The notes under the pieces: generated by a model
The model's database searches: none
Seen by the model: only the letters and a program-made list of their open reading frames with translations
What the model was told of the DNA's origin: nothing
Translations under genes and position numbers: made by a program
Source of the DNA: Adiantum capillus-veneris
Taxonomy: Eukaryota > Streptophyta > Polypodiopsida > Polypodiales > Pteridaceae
Assembly (NCBI GenBank): GCA_014529385.2
Contig: CM043952.1
Coordinates: 59,627,119-59,691,118, forward strand
Direction of reading: 5' to 3'
DNA: 64,000 nt
In this document: positions 13,956 to 25,752 of the stretch, one piece after another
Layout: every line of letters starts with the position of its first letter
How positions within the stretch are numbered: position 1 is the stretch's first letter

Positions 13956-14411
13956 TGTAATAGAATTGATATTTTATGCAGCTGACAGGTGGAAAAGGTC
14001 AAGGATTATGCGAAAGGATAATATATTTTATCATTTAAGTGCTCTTTATGAGCCATAGCCAATTATTTCCTGGCTAGTCAATATGTATTCATTTGAACAT
14101 TCACTAATCTATAAATAAATACATGCAAGAGAAAAATGAGCACTCTTGCACGGGAGGCGATTGCACCCAGTGCTCGTGTCTATTCTTCTCTCCTCTCCTC
14201 TCTTCTCTCTCGCCGTGCCGATGTAGCACTCCGCTCTAAGAGATGCATCCGCACATGCCCTCTCAGTCTCTCCCACTCTTTGCCTCTCTTTGTCGTGTAC
14301 AATCTTGATTATGGTTATGCAATTCGTCAGGTATGCAAATTCACGGTTTTATTATTTGTAGCATGTCAATCTTGATATTTTACAGGGTCACCATGTTCTC
14401 TGTTTGTAGCA
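13956..14411 (+). repeat. 3' LTR of the LARD-like element
   Basis: 456 bp, about 90% identical by hand count to 4,092-4,547, with the TATA-like box at 14,110-14,121. The right TSD CCAGC follows at 14,412-14,416. Confidence 0.93.
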
Positions 14412-16050
14412 CCAGCCACTAGAACAATGTTACTCGCCGCCACGATTGCCTGGCATCCCACAATTTTGCTCAAAAAGCTGACAAGAACTCAGTTGTGAGA
14501 CCCTCCTCCTACCAATGAGGTGCTCCAGCAGGACGAGTCTCTCTCCATGCTGCAAGTATGTGACGTTGACATAAGAAAGCCGGAGCAAAACACATCTATA
14601 GATTGGCCTCTCTGCCAGTTTGGGATCACAAACCTATCCACTCAAACACATGCAACTACCAACTTTAAAGACCTTATCCAAATGTCAGCCCAAGCCCTTG
14701 ACCATGAGGTCTACAAGCTCATGCTGACAAGGGGAAAAAAATCAATTGCACGGCATGAAATTACAACACTCACCAACCATACTTAAGAAAGGCTGAACCA
14801 CATACATCTCCATATGTCATTCACAAACACCAAGCTGATGTACTCTTTTCTATCTTGATAATGTATCAGCCCACAAGTGGCTTGCATCCGTCCACAATAT
14901 GCATACATCATACTTGCCTCAGCTCTAGGCTACATATTGCCAACCCAACCTTATACCCAGTTAGTAGCGCCTGGCTTTCCTTTAAAGTGGAGGTCTCGAC
15001 CCTCCTCACAACTGATAGCCCTTCCAGCTCCTTTATATCTCTCCTTGCAGCTTTACAATGGCCACAATGTCTTTCCTTCTGCAATCTCATAGGCATTGCT
15101 CTATTCCCCGTGCTCACTACATATCACAAGAGGTTTTAGATCTTTTCGTAGGTAGAAAAGAAGGTGTTAATTTCACATGTTCTCCTCTCCTCTGTCATCC
15201 CCAAGTAGCGTTGGCTTCTCCTTCTTCTATGCAGCCCTTTGAACATGCTTTTTGGCTTCACTCTCCAATCGCCTACACTCCCCAAGCCTAACACCTCTTA
15301 TCTACAGTCTTGTTCTCAGCTTTCTCTTGGCACACCCTGTTTCTGCCTTCACCATCCTTGCAAGCCGCCCTTGAGGGCTCCCTACTGAGCATGTCAGATT
15401 TCCCTGCAGCGCGTCCCCCTCTCTGCAGAACAAGCTGCCCCTTTTTCCTCCTCGTTTGTACCACGTGAGCTTGATTTTAAAAACCTCTCCCTCTCTGTGG
15501 TCGGACTCGCTCTTTGGCCCTCTCACTCTTGAATCCTTGCTCATGGCACCCTCTCTTTTTTTTATGGCCAGTCCCCCCTCTGCTGCTCTCCTTGGCCTAT
15601 TGACGCCACGCCCCTTTACACGCACTCCCTTGAGGCTTCTGTAGGTGCTCCTTTCCAAAAATGACCACCTCCTACTCACCCCTCCCCTGTTTGCCTACCT
15701 CGTGCTGGCCTTCCCCCAGCTTTCCCTTCTTTGGTGGCGGCGCACCTGAAAGGTTGAGTGCCCATGATGGAAATCTTTATTGTCCCCCAAATTTATCCAT
15801 TCAGAGTTTGTTCTCACCCTTGAGAAAGAACCTTTCCAACCTTAAGGTGCATCAATTCTTTGCAAACTTGGTCAAATGGGGAGATGTAGACCATAGCCAA
15901 GAGCACACATCAAAAATTAGCATTGCCTAGCACTGTACAAGCAACCATAGCACACTCAAAAGTGGAAAAAGCGACCACACCATATATAATGGGCTGGCAA
16001 ACTTCAAACCAAAAAAAAATCCTATCAACGTCCAAGTCAAATAGTGTACT
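14412..16050. other. Stretch without a recognisable gene
   Basis: Several 60-125-codon frames lie on both strands but none shows a motif I can name. Residual minus-strand continuity with the LINE fragment to the right is possible (3' untranslated sequence) but not demonstrable by eye. Confidence 0.5.
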
Positions 16051-17063
16051 GAAAGAAACGAACGCCTGGATTGTTGGCTAAGGAGAAAGGGTCCCTCCAA
16101 AACCACTCTCTAGGATCCCATTGCAGTCGTGCCAGTGAACAGCTCTCCCAAGCTCACAGCCTCCAGTGGCCAGTCTCAAGAGCTTTTGAGTCACAATCCA
16201 TGACACAAGTCCTCCCACAGATGCCCACAACTGGGATCCTCTAAAAACAGCACTCTACAATTTGTGGGGCCTCTTCAAAAACTCGATGTAAATGACCCTC
16301 ACCCTCTAGCTCACAAAACAGGGAGGGTACAGTCTCTTAGCAACCTCGAACTACGATGAGGACCTCTAGTCGCATAAAGGCCACCATCCATCTAGGTGTT
16401 GCTGACTCAAGAGCTATAAGCCACTCAGCTGGTAATGCCTCTGTGATGTCCTGACACATCATCTACACCCCTCTCATGCCCTATAGTTGGATTCTTTGAA
16501 GCTCCTCTGACAAGCTTGAGAACTATAGCCAGTCACCTAAAGTGCATGCCGGACTCTCTGCCATGGGACCCCAAGAAACATGAGGCCTACTACCAACCAA
16601 GTGGCCTCTCGAAGTGCTAACCATGGGGTTCCAAACAAGGGGATGTCTTAGGAGTTCCTGCGTGCAAGCAAGCTAGTGTTGCTCCAAGCCTCTCCGCAGC
16701 TGTTGCTCCCAAGAGTGGAGCAGACTCATAGCAAAACGGTCCTCTAATCTCCGGCTCATACCAAATTACGCATCTATGTGAAAATCCATATGATCAAAGG
16801 TCTCCAAGGACCTCCAAGCAAAGGCACTCTAGCTCTAAGCCGTTGAAGAAAAAACTCCTTCCAGGGTTCCTCCCTTGGAAGCAGTCCTCTGACAACAAAC
16901 TTCCCAAGAAGGGCTCTGCTCTGTTGTGCTCGGTCTATGATCCCAACCCCCCCTGAGAACAAGGTGGAGTGATGACTTTCCATGCCACTTTTGCCTGGGC
17001 TATCTGAGTGTCACATCCTAACCAAAGGAAACTCTTGATCAGCCTCTCTACCTGGCTGATGCT
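16050..17063 (-). pseudogene. LINE fragment (C-terminal RT/zf-RVT region)
   Basis: The minus strand reads ISQVERLIKSFLWLG, KVAWKVITPP, GGLGIIDRAQQSRALLGKF, EEPWKEFFLQR and, after a frame change, PLFGTPWLALREATW. This is the usual order of the region that follows the RT of plant LINEs and ends in the zf-RVT-type segment. The left part of the LINE (endonuclease and RT palm) is absent: the coding stretch begins exactly where CACTA-type sequence starts at about 17,064. Several stops break it. Confidence 0.6.
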
Positions 17064-17579
17064 GGCCGAAGAAGATTGGAAGAATGCGAAGCGAGTAGCA
17101 CACGAGAATCCTGACAAGTGGAAGCAAGAAAAGGAAGCATCCAAAGCGCGAGTAGAGGCATGGAGCTCGCACCACTCAGGGAGCGGCGGGTGGGCATCAT
17201 TTGAGACCGATTTTGTAATTGTTTTTGCATTACTCTTTAGGTTTGATAGTTACGTCTATTTGTACTTTTAAATTCTAACATAATGGATTCTTTGTATGTT
17301 TTGAACAGTGGTCGATGTGACAGGACGTGACCCCACACCGTACGAGCGGGAGTACGCAGGCAGAAAGGGCTTAAACACCTTGATGGCCATTCTGAGTTCT
17401 CACGGCAGCATGGTTAGTATTTCACTTTACTCTTTTACAATTGTTGTATTTTAATAAAAAGTTAAGAAAATAAATTGTTTTGTAATTATATGTTTATACT
17501 TACAAAAAGTACGTCTTATTGTTTTTTTCTGCAGAATCCGACAAATATGCCGCTTGGACACGATGAGACGTCTGATTAA
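17064..17579 (+). pseudogene. Broken TnpA-like gene of the second CACTA-1-family copy
   Basis: It retains the last 50 codons of exon 1 (NPDKWKQEKEASKARVEAW, GSGGWASFETDF), exon 2 with a 2-bp insertion (DPTPYEREYAGRKGLNTL recoverable after it), and the short last exon (NPTNMPLGHDETSD). The exon-intron layout equals that of the intact gene at 10,738-12,051, the best support for that gene model. No start or 5' part remains. Confidence 0.82.
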
Positions 17580-18029
17580 ATGACGTCAGTCTAGCCGTAG
17601 CCGTAGCCAGATAGCATTAGTTTTATTTTGTCATAGATTGTATATTGAGATGACGTGTATACGTCTTTTTGTAACTATCAGAAAACCATGTATTTTCTCA
17701 AAAATGACAATTGTGTTGCAACTATTACATTTGCAAAGCTTAACAATCAAGCGAATTTGCCTATGATGTGTATAATTGTCATTGATTTACTTTCGTCCAA
17801 TTACTTTTGACAGTTTTGTATCTTTATTCTCCAAACAACACTATGCATGATGGAGTTAATGGTTATATTGTCTTGTGGGTGGCTACTTTGGGTCTATACT
17901 TTGCACTTTCTTTCAAAGGTGAATCTGGGCTGATCTTGGATTCATTTAGGTTTACTCTATTATTGAAACATTCAATATGGCTAATGGGTGACAGGGCATT
18001 CAATGCTATGCCACCCAAAAAAAATCACT

Positions 18030-18215
18030 CTCGGACGTTGCTATAATCGTCGCTATATAAGGCTCTGCAACGTCGCTATGAGCATCGCTATAGGAAGCCT
18101 ACAACTGTCGCTATGTGCATCGCTATATGTGTCGCTATATAGCGACGCATGTAGCGACCCAGATAGCAACGTTCCCATAGCGATGCTATTAGCGAAGGTC
18201 TTAGCGACGTCGAAG
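18030..18215 (+). repeat. Right subterminal repeats of the second CACTA-1-family copy
   Basis: Diverged copies of GTCGCTAT and ATAGCGACG arranged around TATATAGCGACGC, as at 12,400-12,600. Confidence 0.8.
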
Positions 18216-18399
18216 AGTATAAAAACCCAATGTATTGTTAAGTATGGAGCTTGATTTACCCTTGTAATTTTCTGTGGTAAAAGTGCACATTTGTAAGGCC
18301 CCCATTATGAGGAGAAGCCATCATGCGTGAAGGAAAATCACTCACCGGAAACCAAAATTTTCACAGACAAGAATCAGGGGCAACTTTAAAGGCCTCGGG

Positions 18400-19182
18400 A
18401 AGGTACTAGAAAGGTTTGCAATGCAAAATGCAAAACCAGTTTCTACACCTTTGGCTGGTCATTTTAAACTAACGAAGGATATGTTTCCAAAGACACAAGA
18501 GGAGATAGGCTATATGTCTAAAGTTCCATATGCTGCAACGGTAGGTTCTCTAATGTATGCTATGGTCTGGACAAGGCCAAACATTGCACATGCAGTGGGA
18601 GTTGTGAGTAGGTTCATGGACAACCCAGGTAAAGAGCATTGGCAAGCTGTGAAGTGGATACTTAGGTATCTAAAAGGGACAACAACAAATGCTTTGTATT
18701 TTGGAGGAACTGATATTTTTCTAGAAGGGTATGCTGATGCAGATATGGCAGGTGACAAAGATACTCGAAGGAGCACTACTGGCTATGTGTTCACGGTTGG
18801 AGGCACAGCAGTAAGCTGGGCTTCAAAGCTGCAAAAAGTGGTTTCACTTTCTACCACGGAAGCAGAGTATGTAGCAATGACGGAGGCAAGCAAAGAAATT
18901 ATGTGGCTTCACAGATTCTTAGAAGAGCTTGGATTCAAACAAGACAATTGTGTCTTGTACAGTGATAGCCAAAGCGCTATCCATCTTGCGAAGAACTCAG
19001 CCTTTCATTCAAGGACAAAGCACATTGAGGTGAGATATCACTTCATACGCACTCTTTTGGAAGAGGGACAACTAAAGCTAGGAAAGGTGCATACAAGTGA
19101 AAATCCTGCAGACATGTTTACAAAGGTGGTCACCAAGGAGAAGTTGAGCTTTTGCTCATCTTCAATCGGCATTCAAGGATAA
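18400..19182 (+). pseudogene. pol: Copia pol 3' end (RT C-terminus and RNase H)
   Basis: The open frame starts at the deletion joint (KVLERFAMQNAKPVSTPLA) and runs to TAA at 19,182. It carries the end of RT (GSLMYAMVWTRPNIAHAVG, WQAVKWILRYLKGT) and a full copia RNase H: GYADADMAGDKDTRRSTTGY, STTEAEYVAM, YSDSQSAIHLAKN and FHSRTKHIEVRYHF, ending ENPADMFTK. The catalytic Asp/Glu/Asp residues are present. It has no gag, protease, integrase or RT palm. The frame is clean, but the element cannot act on its own. Confidence 0.92.
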
Positions 19183-19242
19183 GAAGCCAGAATGGAAAGC
19201 AGTCACAGGTTTGATTTGGAGATCAGTCTCCAAGTGGGAGAT

Positions 19243-20040
19243 TGTTAAGTATGGAGCCTAATTTACCCTTGTAATTTTCTGTGGTAAAAGCGCACATTTG
19301 TAAGGCCCCATTATGAGGAGAAGCCATCGTGCATGAAGGAAAATCACTCACCGGAAATCAAAATTTTCACGGACAAGAATCAGGGGCAACTTTAAAGGCC
19401 TCGGGGGCAGAGGCCACTTTTTTTTCGCCAGAATATTCTTTTTCGCCGGAATATTCTTTTTCGCCGAAATATTATGGCCGGACGGCGGCCGGAAAGTGGT
19501 CGGAAAACAACCGATCAGTTGGCCGGTGGTCGGTAGTGAATGGCCGGTGGCCGGTGGTCGGAAGTCAATGGCCGGTGGCCGGTGGCCGGTGGACGAATTC
19601 AATGGCCGGTGGCCGAATTCAAAAGCGGGCTTGTCTTCTCAAGGGCGGCCACACATGGACGGATTGAAGGGTCCGATTTGGACTTATTCTCATAAGAGAG
19701 GGCGGCCCTTTTGGCCTATAAAAGGAGGCCATTTCTACACACATTTCATAGTGTGAAGTTGATGCAACAAGGTGAGTGTGAGGTGGTGAGAGTGAAGCAA
19801 GGCGGGAGCTCCATTAAGGGTATAATCCCTTTGTAAACTACTTCTTGTTTTGAAGTACTAAAGCCATTGAGTGGCTGCTTTCTCGTGGACGTAGCCCACA
19901 TTGGGTGAACCACGTATATCGTGTGTACTCTCTCTCTCTCTCTCTCTCTCTCTACTCTATAATCTCATGTATATAAATCTGTCTCTCTCCATTAAGTAAT
20001 CTACTCAATTATCTATTTAGCTACGTCTTATTTCCTAACA
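19243..20040 (+). repeat. 3' LTR of the deleted copia, with internal minisatellites
   Basis: This 798-bp LTR contains three copies of a 19-bp unit (TTTTTCGCCGGAATATTC near 19,420-19,472), a GGCCGGTGG minisatellite (about 19,484-19,610), a TATAAAA box (19,717-19,723) and a short (CT)n (about 19,928-19,953). The sequence before it, AAGTGGGAG, is a plausible polypurine tract. Confidence 0.9.
19717..19723 (+). promoter_or_regulatory. TATA box in the deleted copia's 3' LTR
   Basis: TATAAAA sits in GGCCTATAAAAGGAGGCC, itself an imperfect palindrome, well placed for an LTR promoter. Confidence 0.6.
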
Positions 20041-20486
20041 TGTATTTCCATCAATAAAAGCGTCACAAGTGCACCTAACCTCTTGTAGCGCAATCTACAC
20101 GTCGGTATGTGAGTCACAAGCTACAAAGAAGCAATGTGAATAGCTAAACACATTGTCTTGCAATGAAATGTCACACTGAAAGTGCAAAGTATATTGTGCA
20201 TGTCATACAGAGGTGCCATACAAAAGTATGGTGGAGAGCTAGCATTGTGGTCTCTCCAAAAAATTATAAGAAACGAAAGTTGTGCCCTGCCTCGTAGCGT
20301 TTATGTATTGAGCCGAGCAAACGCATGCGCATGGAAAATTGGATGCAGATAACGGACCTTGCAATGTTTTCGAGTTGGAGTCGCGCTTCTGCAATTGGAA
20401 CGTGTAGTGTTGGGAATATATGTCTTGCCTGCCATACACAACAGATGCAGATGTAACTTTATGCTCTATGCCCTATGATCAATATT

Positions 20487-20489
<3 letters not shown>

Positions 20490-20571
<82 letters not shown>
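20490..20571. repeat. (CT)n microsatellite, about 82 bp
   Basis: Perfect CT run. Confidence 0.97.
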
Positions 20572-20574
<3 letters not shown>

Positions 20575-22366
20575 TGAGAGTTGTAAGCTGCTTCGATCAG
20601 CAATTATGTCTTCTTGCCTCCTTGTTGACTAGCTTGGGTTATGTATCAATACCAAATTGATGTCTGCATTTTCAACCATCTGAACTTGATCCGATAGCTG
20701 TTGCATACATAAACCGTTGCTCATAGGATCCACCACCGAATCGTGGTTATTGGGAAGAAGGGAGCTCGGAAGCAGTAACTGCTATGCGTTCAAATCCACA
20801 CCACCATCATTCCCTACTGCAACACTGCAGTATACTGTTGTTGCTAATCTCAACTGTGTTTGCATTGGTTGCCGCCTGCACGCTGTTTAGAAAGAGAATC
20901 TTTTTACAGGCCGTAATATTGGCCATATTGTCTGTAAAATTTTTGCTATCCCACCCAGATGTTGAATGGCCAACAATAGTTACTGATGGAGGCTAATAGG
21001 TGTTGACATACTGGTATGCCTGTCTCCAAAAATGCCATTACTCCACAGTCCTTGTTCTTCGGCTTCTTCGGCATCAAATTTCTTTATGTGGAAAAAAGAA
21101 TTAGCTTTCGCTTCCGCTCTTTGACTATTCTTTTGATCCTGGTCGGTAGCATAGGCACCTGCATGATTGACTACTTGACTTCTGCTGCAATGCTACTGCA
21201 TCTCCTTGGACCATCTACACATTAACCAACTCTAACGGACACCATATTCTGTGTTGAATTGTTCATGAGAGATGTTTCTATTTGTCTGCAGATTGTTCTA
21301 AAATGCTTGCCTCATCAAATTATCAGATAGGCTATCAACAGAGTTGGATGAGGAGTGCAACTAAAGTCAACAACTCAACAGACCATGACTTGCACTAGTG
21401 GAAATATTTCCCAATGCCTTTCCCTCGACATTGAGCTATCTGCCACTAATCCCCTCACACTCTCTGCTAAAAGCGCAAGCAGCTAGCACTGAAGCTGCTG
21501 GCTTAATTACTTGAGGATAACCATCATAAGCTTCGGTGTCATCGATCTTGCTAAGCTTTTCTGTCCTCATGTCCACTTCAACGTTTATTCTTTCCATTTC
21601 TTCGGCCTCTTCCATCTGTATCGCCAACAACAGAAAACTGTGTTGAAAGGTCCTGCGAAGGCAATGAGTTTTTGTGGTTTGACTCTAGATTAGGCTAACT
21701 AATCGTCAATTGAAATTTGATTATCTTCTATTTCAATAGCAATAGAATAGACCTCTGCCATGGTTGATCGCACAAAATATCTGATCTTTGAGAACGCTTA
21801 TTACGTCGGCAAGCATCCGAAGTACCCTCCATCTTGATGATCTACAAAATATAACCAAGGTTTGAAAGGTCTTTGGTACTCCTTTCTTGTTCTACCCAGC
21901 TTACTGTTGCACAAGCAAACTGCACGGAAAAGAATTGTTGTGAATCTTGAGAATTAGGCATGGGACCAGATGCAATATATAATTTCCATGAACATTGAAG
22001 GATGGCCAAGGGCACAGGGTTGTTGAATCTGTATGAGCTATACTTGGAGCGGCATAATGTTGTCCATAACTAGCTGCGCCTGCAGAAACGAGCTAAGCAA
22101 GGTAGTTGAAGTTGGACATACTGTTCAGCTAGCCACTGGGTCTTGTTGCACACAAACCTGCTATGATCGCTAAGGCTTATAATTAGGTATTAAGGCCAGT
22201 TCACTGCAAAAGTAGGCTGATTCAAATATGCCGATGGGGACAAACCTACAGACAAAGCTCCAAGATGCTTCTTGCTTCTGGGGAGCCTGCAAACAGCTTG
22301 TGAAGAAGATTGAACTGCTTCTGTAGCTTTTCCCGCGGAGTTTTTTTAGGGCTTTTCCTATCAGTG

Positions 22367-22367
<1 letters not shown>

Positions 22368-22448
<81 letters not shown>
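22368..22448. repeat. (CT)n microsatellite, about 81 bp
   Basis: Perfect CT run; a second tract of 46 bp lies at 22,685-22,730. Confidence 0.97.
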
Positions 22449-22451
<3 letters not shown>

Positions 22452-22681
22452 CATCTACACGCGATGGCACAAATCCATCTCTGCGATCGCCCTCGCCTCC
22501 TTGGAACGCGTCGAATACACTCCTGCAAACACCTTTGTGCCCTCTCGCACTGCTACACACTCTCTTGTACAGACGATGGCGATTGTTCCCCTCGCGCTCC
22601 TACAGTCTCCCTTGTGCGGCCTGGCAAGACCGACCCTACCCCCAATCCTCAAAAAGAATCAAGATTAAAAAAATCTCGAAC

Positions 22682-22732
<51 letters not shown>

Positions 22733-23319
22733 CCTGTCATCCCTCCAGGTCTTCGCCTTTTTATCAACTTTCGCCCCCAAGCTTCCCCTTGGGAGGATCT
22801 TTCTAGATTCCCCGTAATCACCTGCTTCCTAGAATTGGGCAGACATATTGGGTTGATTGCCTTTTGAGAAGAAAATTGTTTTTTTTCCCTTGCAAAACTC
22901 ACAATTGTAAATTAATGATCGGTTTTGATGGTGGTAGTAGCCCCAGCCAATTTTGCAAAGTGGTGTATCAGACAGAAATTTAAGGAGATCCCTTTTGTGG
23001 CTTTGAGGGGAAAAGTGGAGGGGTGAGAGCAAGAGAGTGATTTTATGCTTTTGAGGCGAAAAGGGGATTTGTCACAATCGAGATCAATTTTGGCTTGGTA
23101 GGTGGTGCGCATGGAAGAGTGCATGATGTGTGTCGGTGCCCAAAATGTTTTCTTTTTCGAATCTTTTGTTTAGCTGCTCTCATTACATGAGAATCAACGG
23201 CGCAAGGCTTGAAAAATACATTTTTTTATAAAATAAGGGCAAACTTGAAATTATCCCGGCTTTTAGGTCAGAATTTGAAGCTTTCGCTAGGTAATTGCAT
23301 TGAAAGGCAAGCTCAAAAT

Positions 23320-23575
23320 ATGAGGGGCAATTCAAAATACCCTTCTATCTATTCTCGTTGGATTGTTCAAGATTTTCTAATCTTTATTCCTTTTTGACGA
23401 TCGAGATCCGTTTTTGAGTGCATAACCGTTTTTGTCTAAAAATATTTGAAGTGCTAGATCTCCAAAGCCTACAACTCAAATTCTACTTTTACAATCTTTG
23501 TATTCATAGACAATCATGAACAGGGGTATTTCATAATGGGAATTCTGGAAAAATGGAAGGGCATTTTAACGGGTG
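23320..23575. repeat. MITE-like dispersed repeat, copy 1
   Basis: The core (TGTTCAAGATTTTC near 23,364, CGAGATCCGTTTTTGAGTG near 23,402, GTCTAAAAATA, CAAAGCCTACA, CAATCATGAACAGGGGTATTT) follows the same order as 29,661-30,057. The ends carry inverted versions of a CAAAATACCC motif. It is non-coding, AT-rich, about 260 bp. A non-autonomous DNA element is the likeliest reading; the ends are not exact and no TSD was found. Confidence 0.6.
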
Positions 23576-24399
23576 GGAAGTGTAGGGGGCACGCGGCAGA
23601 GAAATAGGAAGAGAGAGAAGGGGAAGATTTTTCCAAAGACACCTGCACACACACGTAGATGCCACTATCTGCAGAGGAAACGCTGGATGGAGCCATACGG
23701 CCTCTCTCTCTCTCTCTCTCTCTCTCTGCGCGCAGGGATAGGAGGGGAGCCTTCCCTTATTGATGCACATGCCTCTTTCACGGGATAATGTGCAACATGT
23801 GATGATAATAGGTATGTGTGCGCGTGGAAGGCGGCCACACGAAGCGACGAGCTCTACGTTAGGAAGACGATCCAATGGGAGCAAGCCTGCATGCATGGAG
23901 GAGGTAGGTCATAGGTTGAAACGTGTGGTGAAGACATTGTATTTGCCACCTTCTCGGGATGCACTTTTGCAGGCATTGGGATCGGGACGTGCTTGCGATG
24001 GCCTTGTGGAGGAGAGATACAGAGGCAGACGAGAGACCTTGAAGGGGGAAGGTTTTATCTTGATGTGCATCGCCTCGGCAAACACAAGAGATTGTGGTAG
24101 ATTGCGATCAGAGCTGTCAGCTAGGAGCATTAAAGGGAGGGAGACCAAGATGGCGTCTTGACCTACGCTAAGAGAGAAGCAGATTTTCTTTTTTTGTTGA
24201 GAGAGAAGGAGAATCGAGATGGTGCAGATGGGCATACTCGCGTGGGAATGCGCTACGACTACTTTTCCTTCCACTTGAAAGATTCCAAACGGAATGAAAT
24301 CTGAGAAATTAATGGCTTTGCTTCTTTGATCGGTTTAGATGGTGGTATATGTGTTGATTGCCCTTTGAGAAAAAAGTGATAAATATGTTTTTTTTTTAA

Positions 24400-25736
24400 A
24401 AAAAAAAACCAAAACTCACAATTGTGAGTGGATTATATTGATCAACCCAAAAAATTACAAATTTTTGTTATGCTCACATCGAGCCAAGACATCACAAGGA
24501 GACTATAAATACATCGGCTGACAGGGGAGGCACCTCGGAAGGACCACGTCTTTAACCTTGCAAACCGGTTACCTTGATGTTCTTTAGCTTGATCCACTCA
24601 TCCGAGTTCTTCTATTTTCCTAGGGCTATAATCATCCTCCTGCTTTCTTGAATTGTTTACATAAAGTTGGTTATTTCCATGGTGTTATTGAACACTAGAT
24701 TGTTCCTGGTCTTCCATATCTATTTGAGGTGGCTGTATCTAACAATTTGAATTTCAATTAGCATCTCCTGATTCTTAAAAGCCTTTCCTCCCAGAAAGAA
24801 ATCATTTTTATAGAAACATATCTTCCAAGTCCTTTGGACCCGATTGCAGATCATTCCTGCTAGATCGCAGATCGTCGGGAGAGACCTTCACTGGTTGTTT
24901 TGCATTGAGAGCATGTGTCTGGGCAGGCCCCTCCTAGCAAGAACCTTCACCCTGATCGACAAGGCGCCCCACAGTACCTTCCAGAGGATTTATGGCTTTC
25001 CTCACCTCCTCCATTTTGCAATCGGCGAGGTAACCCTTGACTTCAAACCATCTTTTATGTTCTACTTCTGATGCAAACCCTTCATGTTTCTTAGAGTTTA
25101 ATAGCTCAAACTTGTCAGTGAGTTGCTTCTGGAATGCCTCCTAGTGTTTCTTGCTTCTAGGGTCTACAGTTTTAATTGCTTTCTGAATATTCTTGGTGAT
25201 GATATCCCAGGCCCTAGGGCTAGCCACCCCTACATCTTTCTGAAGCTTTCTTGCAGATTTCATTGCCAGACTTTTGAAAAGGGGTTCTTCGAGCAGATGC
25301 ATCCCTGTCGTGAGCATCTTCTTACACCCTTGTGGGCAACGATCCTCTCCTTTGGTTTTTTTTAAGTTAATATTTATAGGCAAGTGATCTGACAAGCATT
25401 GTGAGGATATTACCTTCATCTCAAATGATGACGGCAACCAATCAACTTGATGTGAGCAGTAGCAACGATCAAGTTGAGAAGTTGTATTGTTGTACTGCAC
25501 GCTGGTGTACATGAACCCTGGCGTGCTATTCCAAGGCCCAACCTCCTACATATTCTTAAGAGCCCACTTGTCACACAAGCTTAACCATTTGGATCTTTTC
25601 GATCCAGCCAACATAGTTGATGAGCCTGTTATGTCCTTACTCTTCTCTACCATACTAAAGTCTCCCACCAGAAGCCATTCCCTTTCGATATGGACACAAA
25701 AAGTCTTTCGACTTTCCACTTTCAGGGTGATATTAT
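24400..25736 (-). pseudogene. LINE, internally deleted copy (endonuclease joined to 3' end)
   Basis: The minus strand reads an AP-endonuclease-like region: EREWLLVGDFSMVE (normally GDFN), TPGFMYTSVQYNNTTSQLDR and SDHLPINI, the conserved Ser-Asp-His box. After about 25,060 the frame becomes patchy and ends with IWKTRNNLVFNNTMEITKL, which also occurs near the end of the LINE at 31,428-33,760. The RT palm in between is missing. The 3' end carries the hairpin ACTCAC-AATT-GTGAGT and a T/A homopolymer run (24,390-24,411). It is dead but clearly of the same family as the 31-kb copy. Confidence 0.75.
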
Positions 25737-25752
25737 TTCATAATATCACCCT
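25724..25752. repeat. Perfect 13-bp inverted repeat at a LINE head-to-head joint
   Basis: AGGGTGATATTAT (25,724-25,736), spacer TTC, then ATAATATCACCCT (25,740-25,752). Minus-strand LINE sequence lies to the left and plus-strand LINE-like sequence to the right. Confidence 0.9.

Larger units (their letters stand above)
18236..20040 (+). mobile_element. Internally deleted Ty1/copia element
   Basis: The insertion is bounded by TGTTAAG (18,236) and CTAACA (20,040) and flanked by the duplication TGTAT (18,231-18,235 and 20,041-20,045). The left LTR is cut after about 164 bp (18,236-18,399) and joined directly to the end of pol. The right LTR (19,243-20,040) is full length at 798 bp. Everything between most of the 5' LTR and the RNase H region is therefore deleted, including the primer-binding site. 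It lies inside a CACTA right end, whose flanks rejoin cleanly when it and one TSD are removed. Confidence 0.9.
17064..20090 (+). mobile_element. Right half of a second CACTA-1-family copy, split by a copia insertion
   Basis: From the TnpA motif LAEEDWKNAK to the right TIR this matches CACTA-1: TnpA exon 1 end (17,064-17,213), exon 2 (from about 17,310), exon 3 (about 17,535-17,579), then the subterminal array (18,030-18,215). The copia element at 18,236-20,040 interrupts it, and it resumes at 20,041, ending in CCTCTTGTAGCG (20,090), where the expected GTG has become GCG. Exon 2 has two extra bases (GTCGATGTGACAGG against GTCGATGACAGG) that destroy the frame. The left half is missing and replaced by LINE sequence. 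Confidence 0.85.
20091..23319. other. Stretch without a recognisable gene
   Basis: It contains (CT)n tracts at 20,490-20,571, 22,368-22,448 and 22,685-22,730. Several 60-95-codon frames outside them (for example 20,784-20,996 plus and 21,436-21,630 minus) carry no motif I recognise and no visible exon structure. Confidence 0.55.

Noticed and set aside
15302-15679. 125-codon minus-strand Arg/Gly-rich frame
   Set aside because: GC-skewed composition explains it and no conserved domain is visible.
20784-20996. 70-codon frame with a hydrophobic stretch that could be a membrane segment
   Set aside because: Too short, no promoter or exon context, and composition typical of random T-rich DNA.
21436-21630. 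64-codon minus-strand frame rich in Glu and Met
   Set aside because: Looks protein-like but has no neighbours in frame, no splice context and no known motif. I could not support a gene.
23760-24161. 133-codon plus-strand open frame
   Set aside because: No recognisable motif, no homologous second copy in the window, and an equally long minus-strand frame overlaps it.
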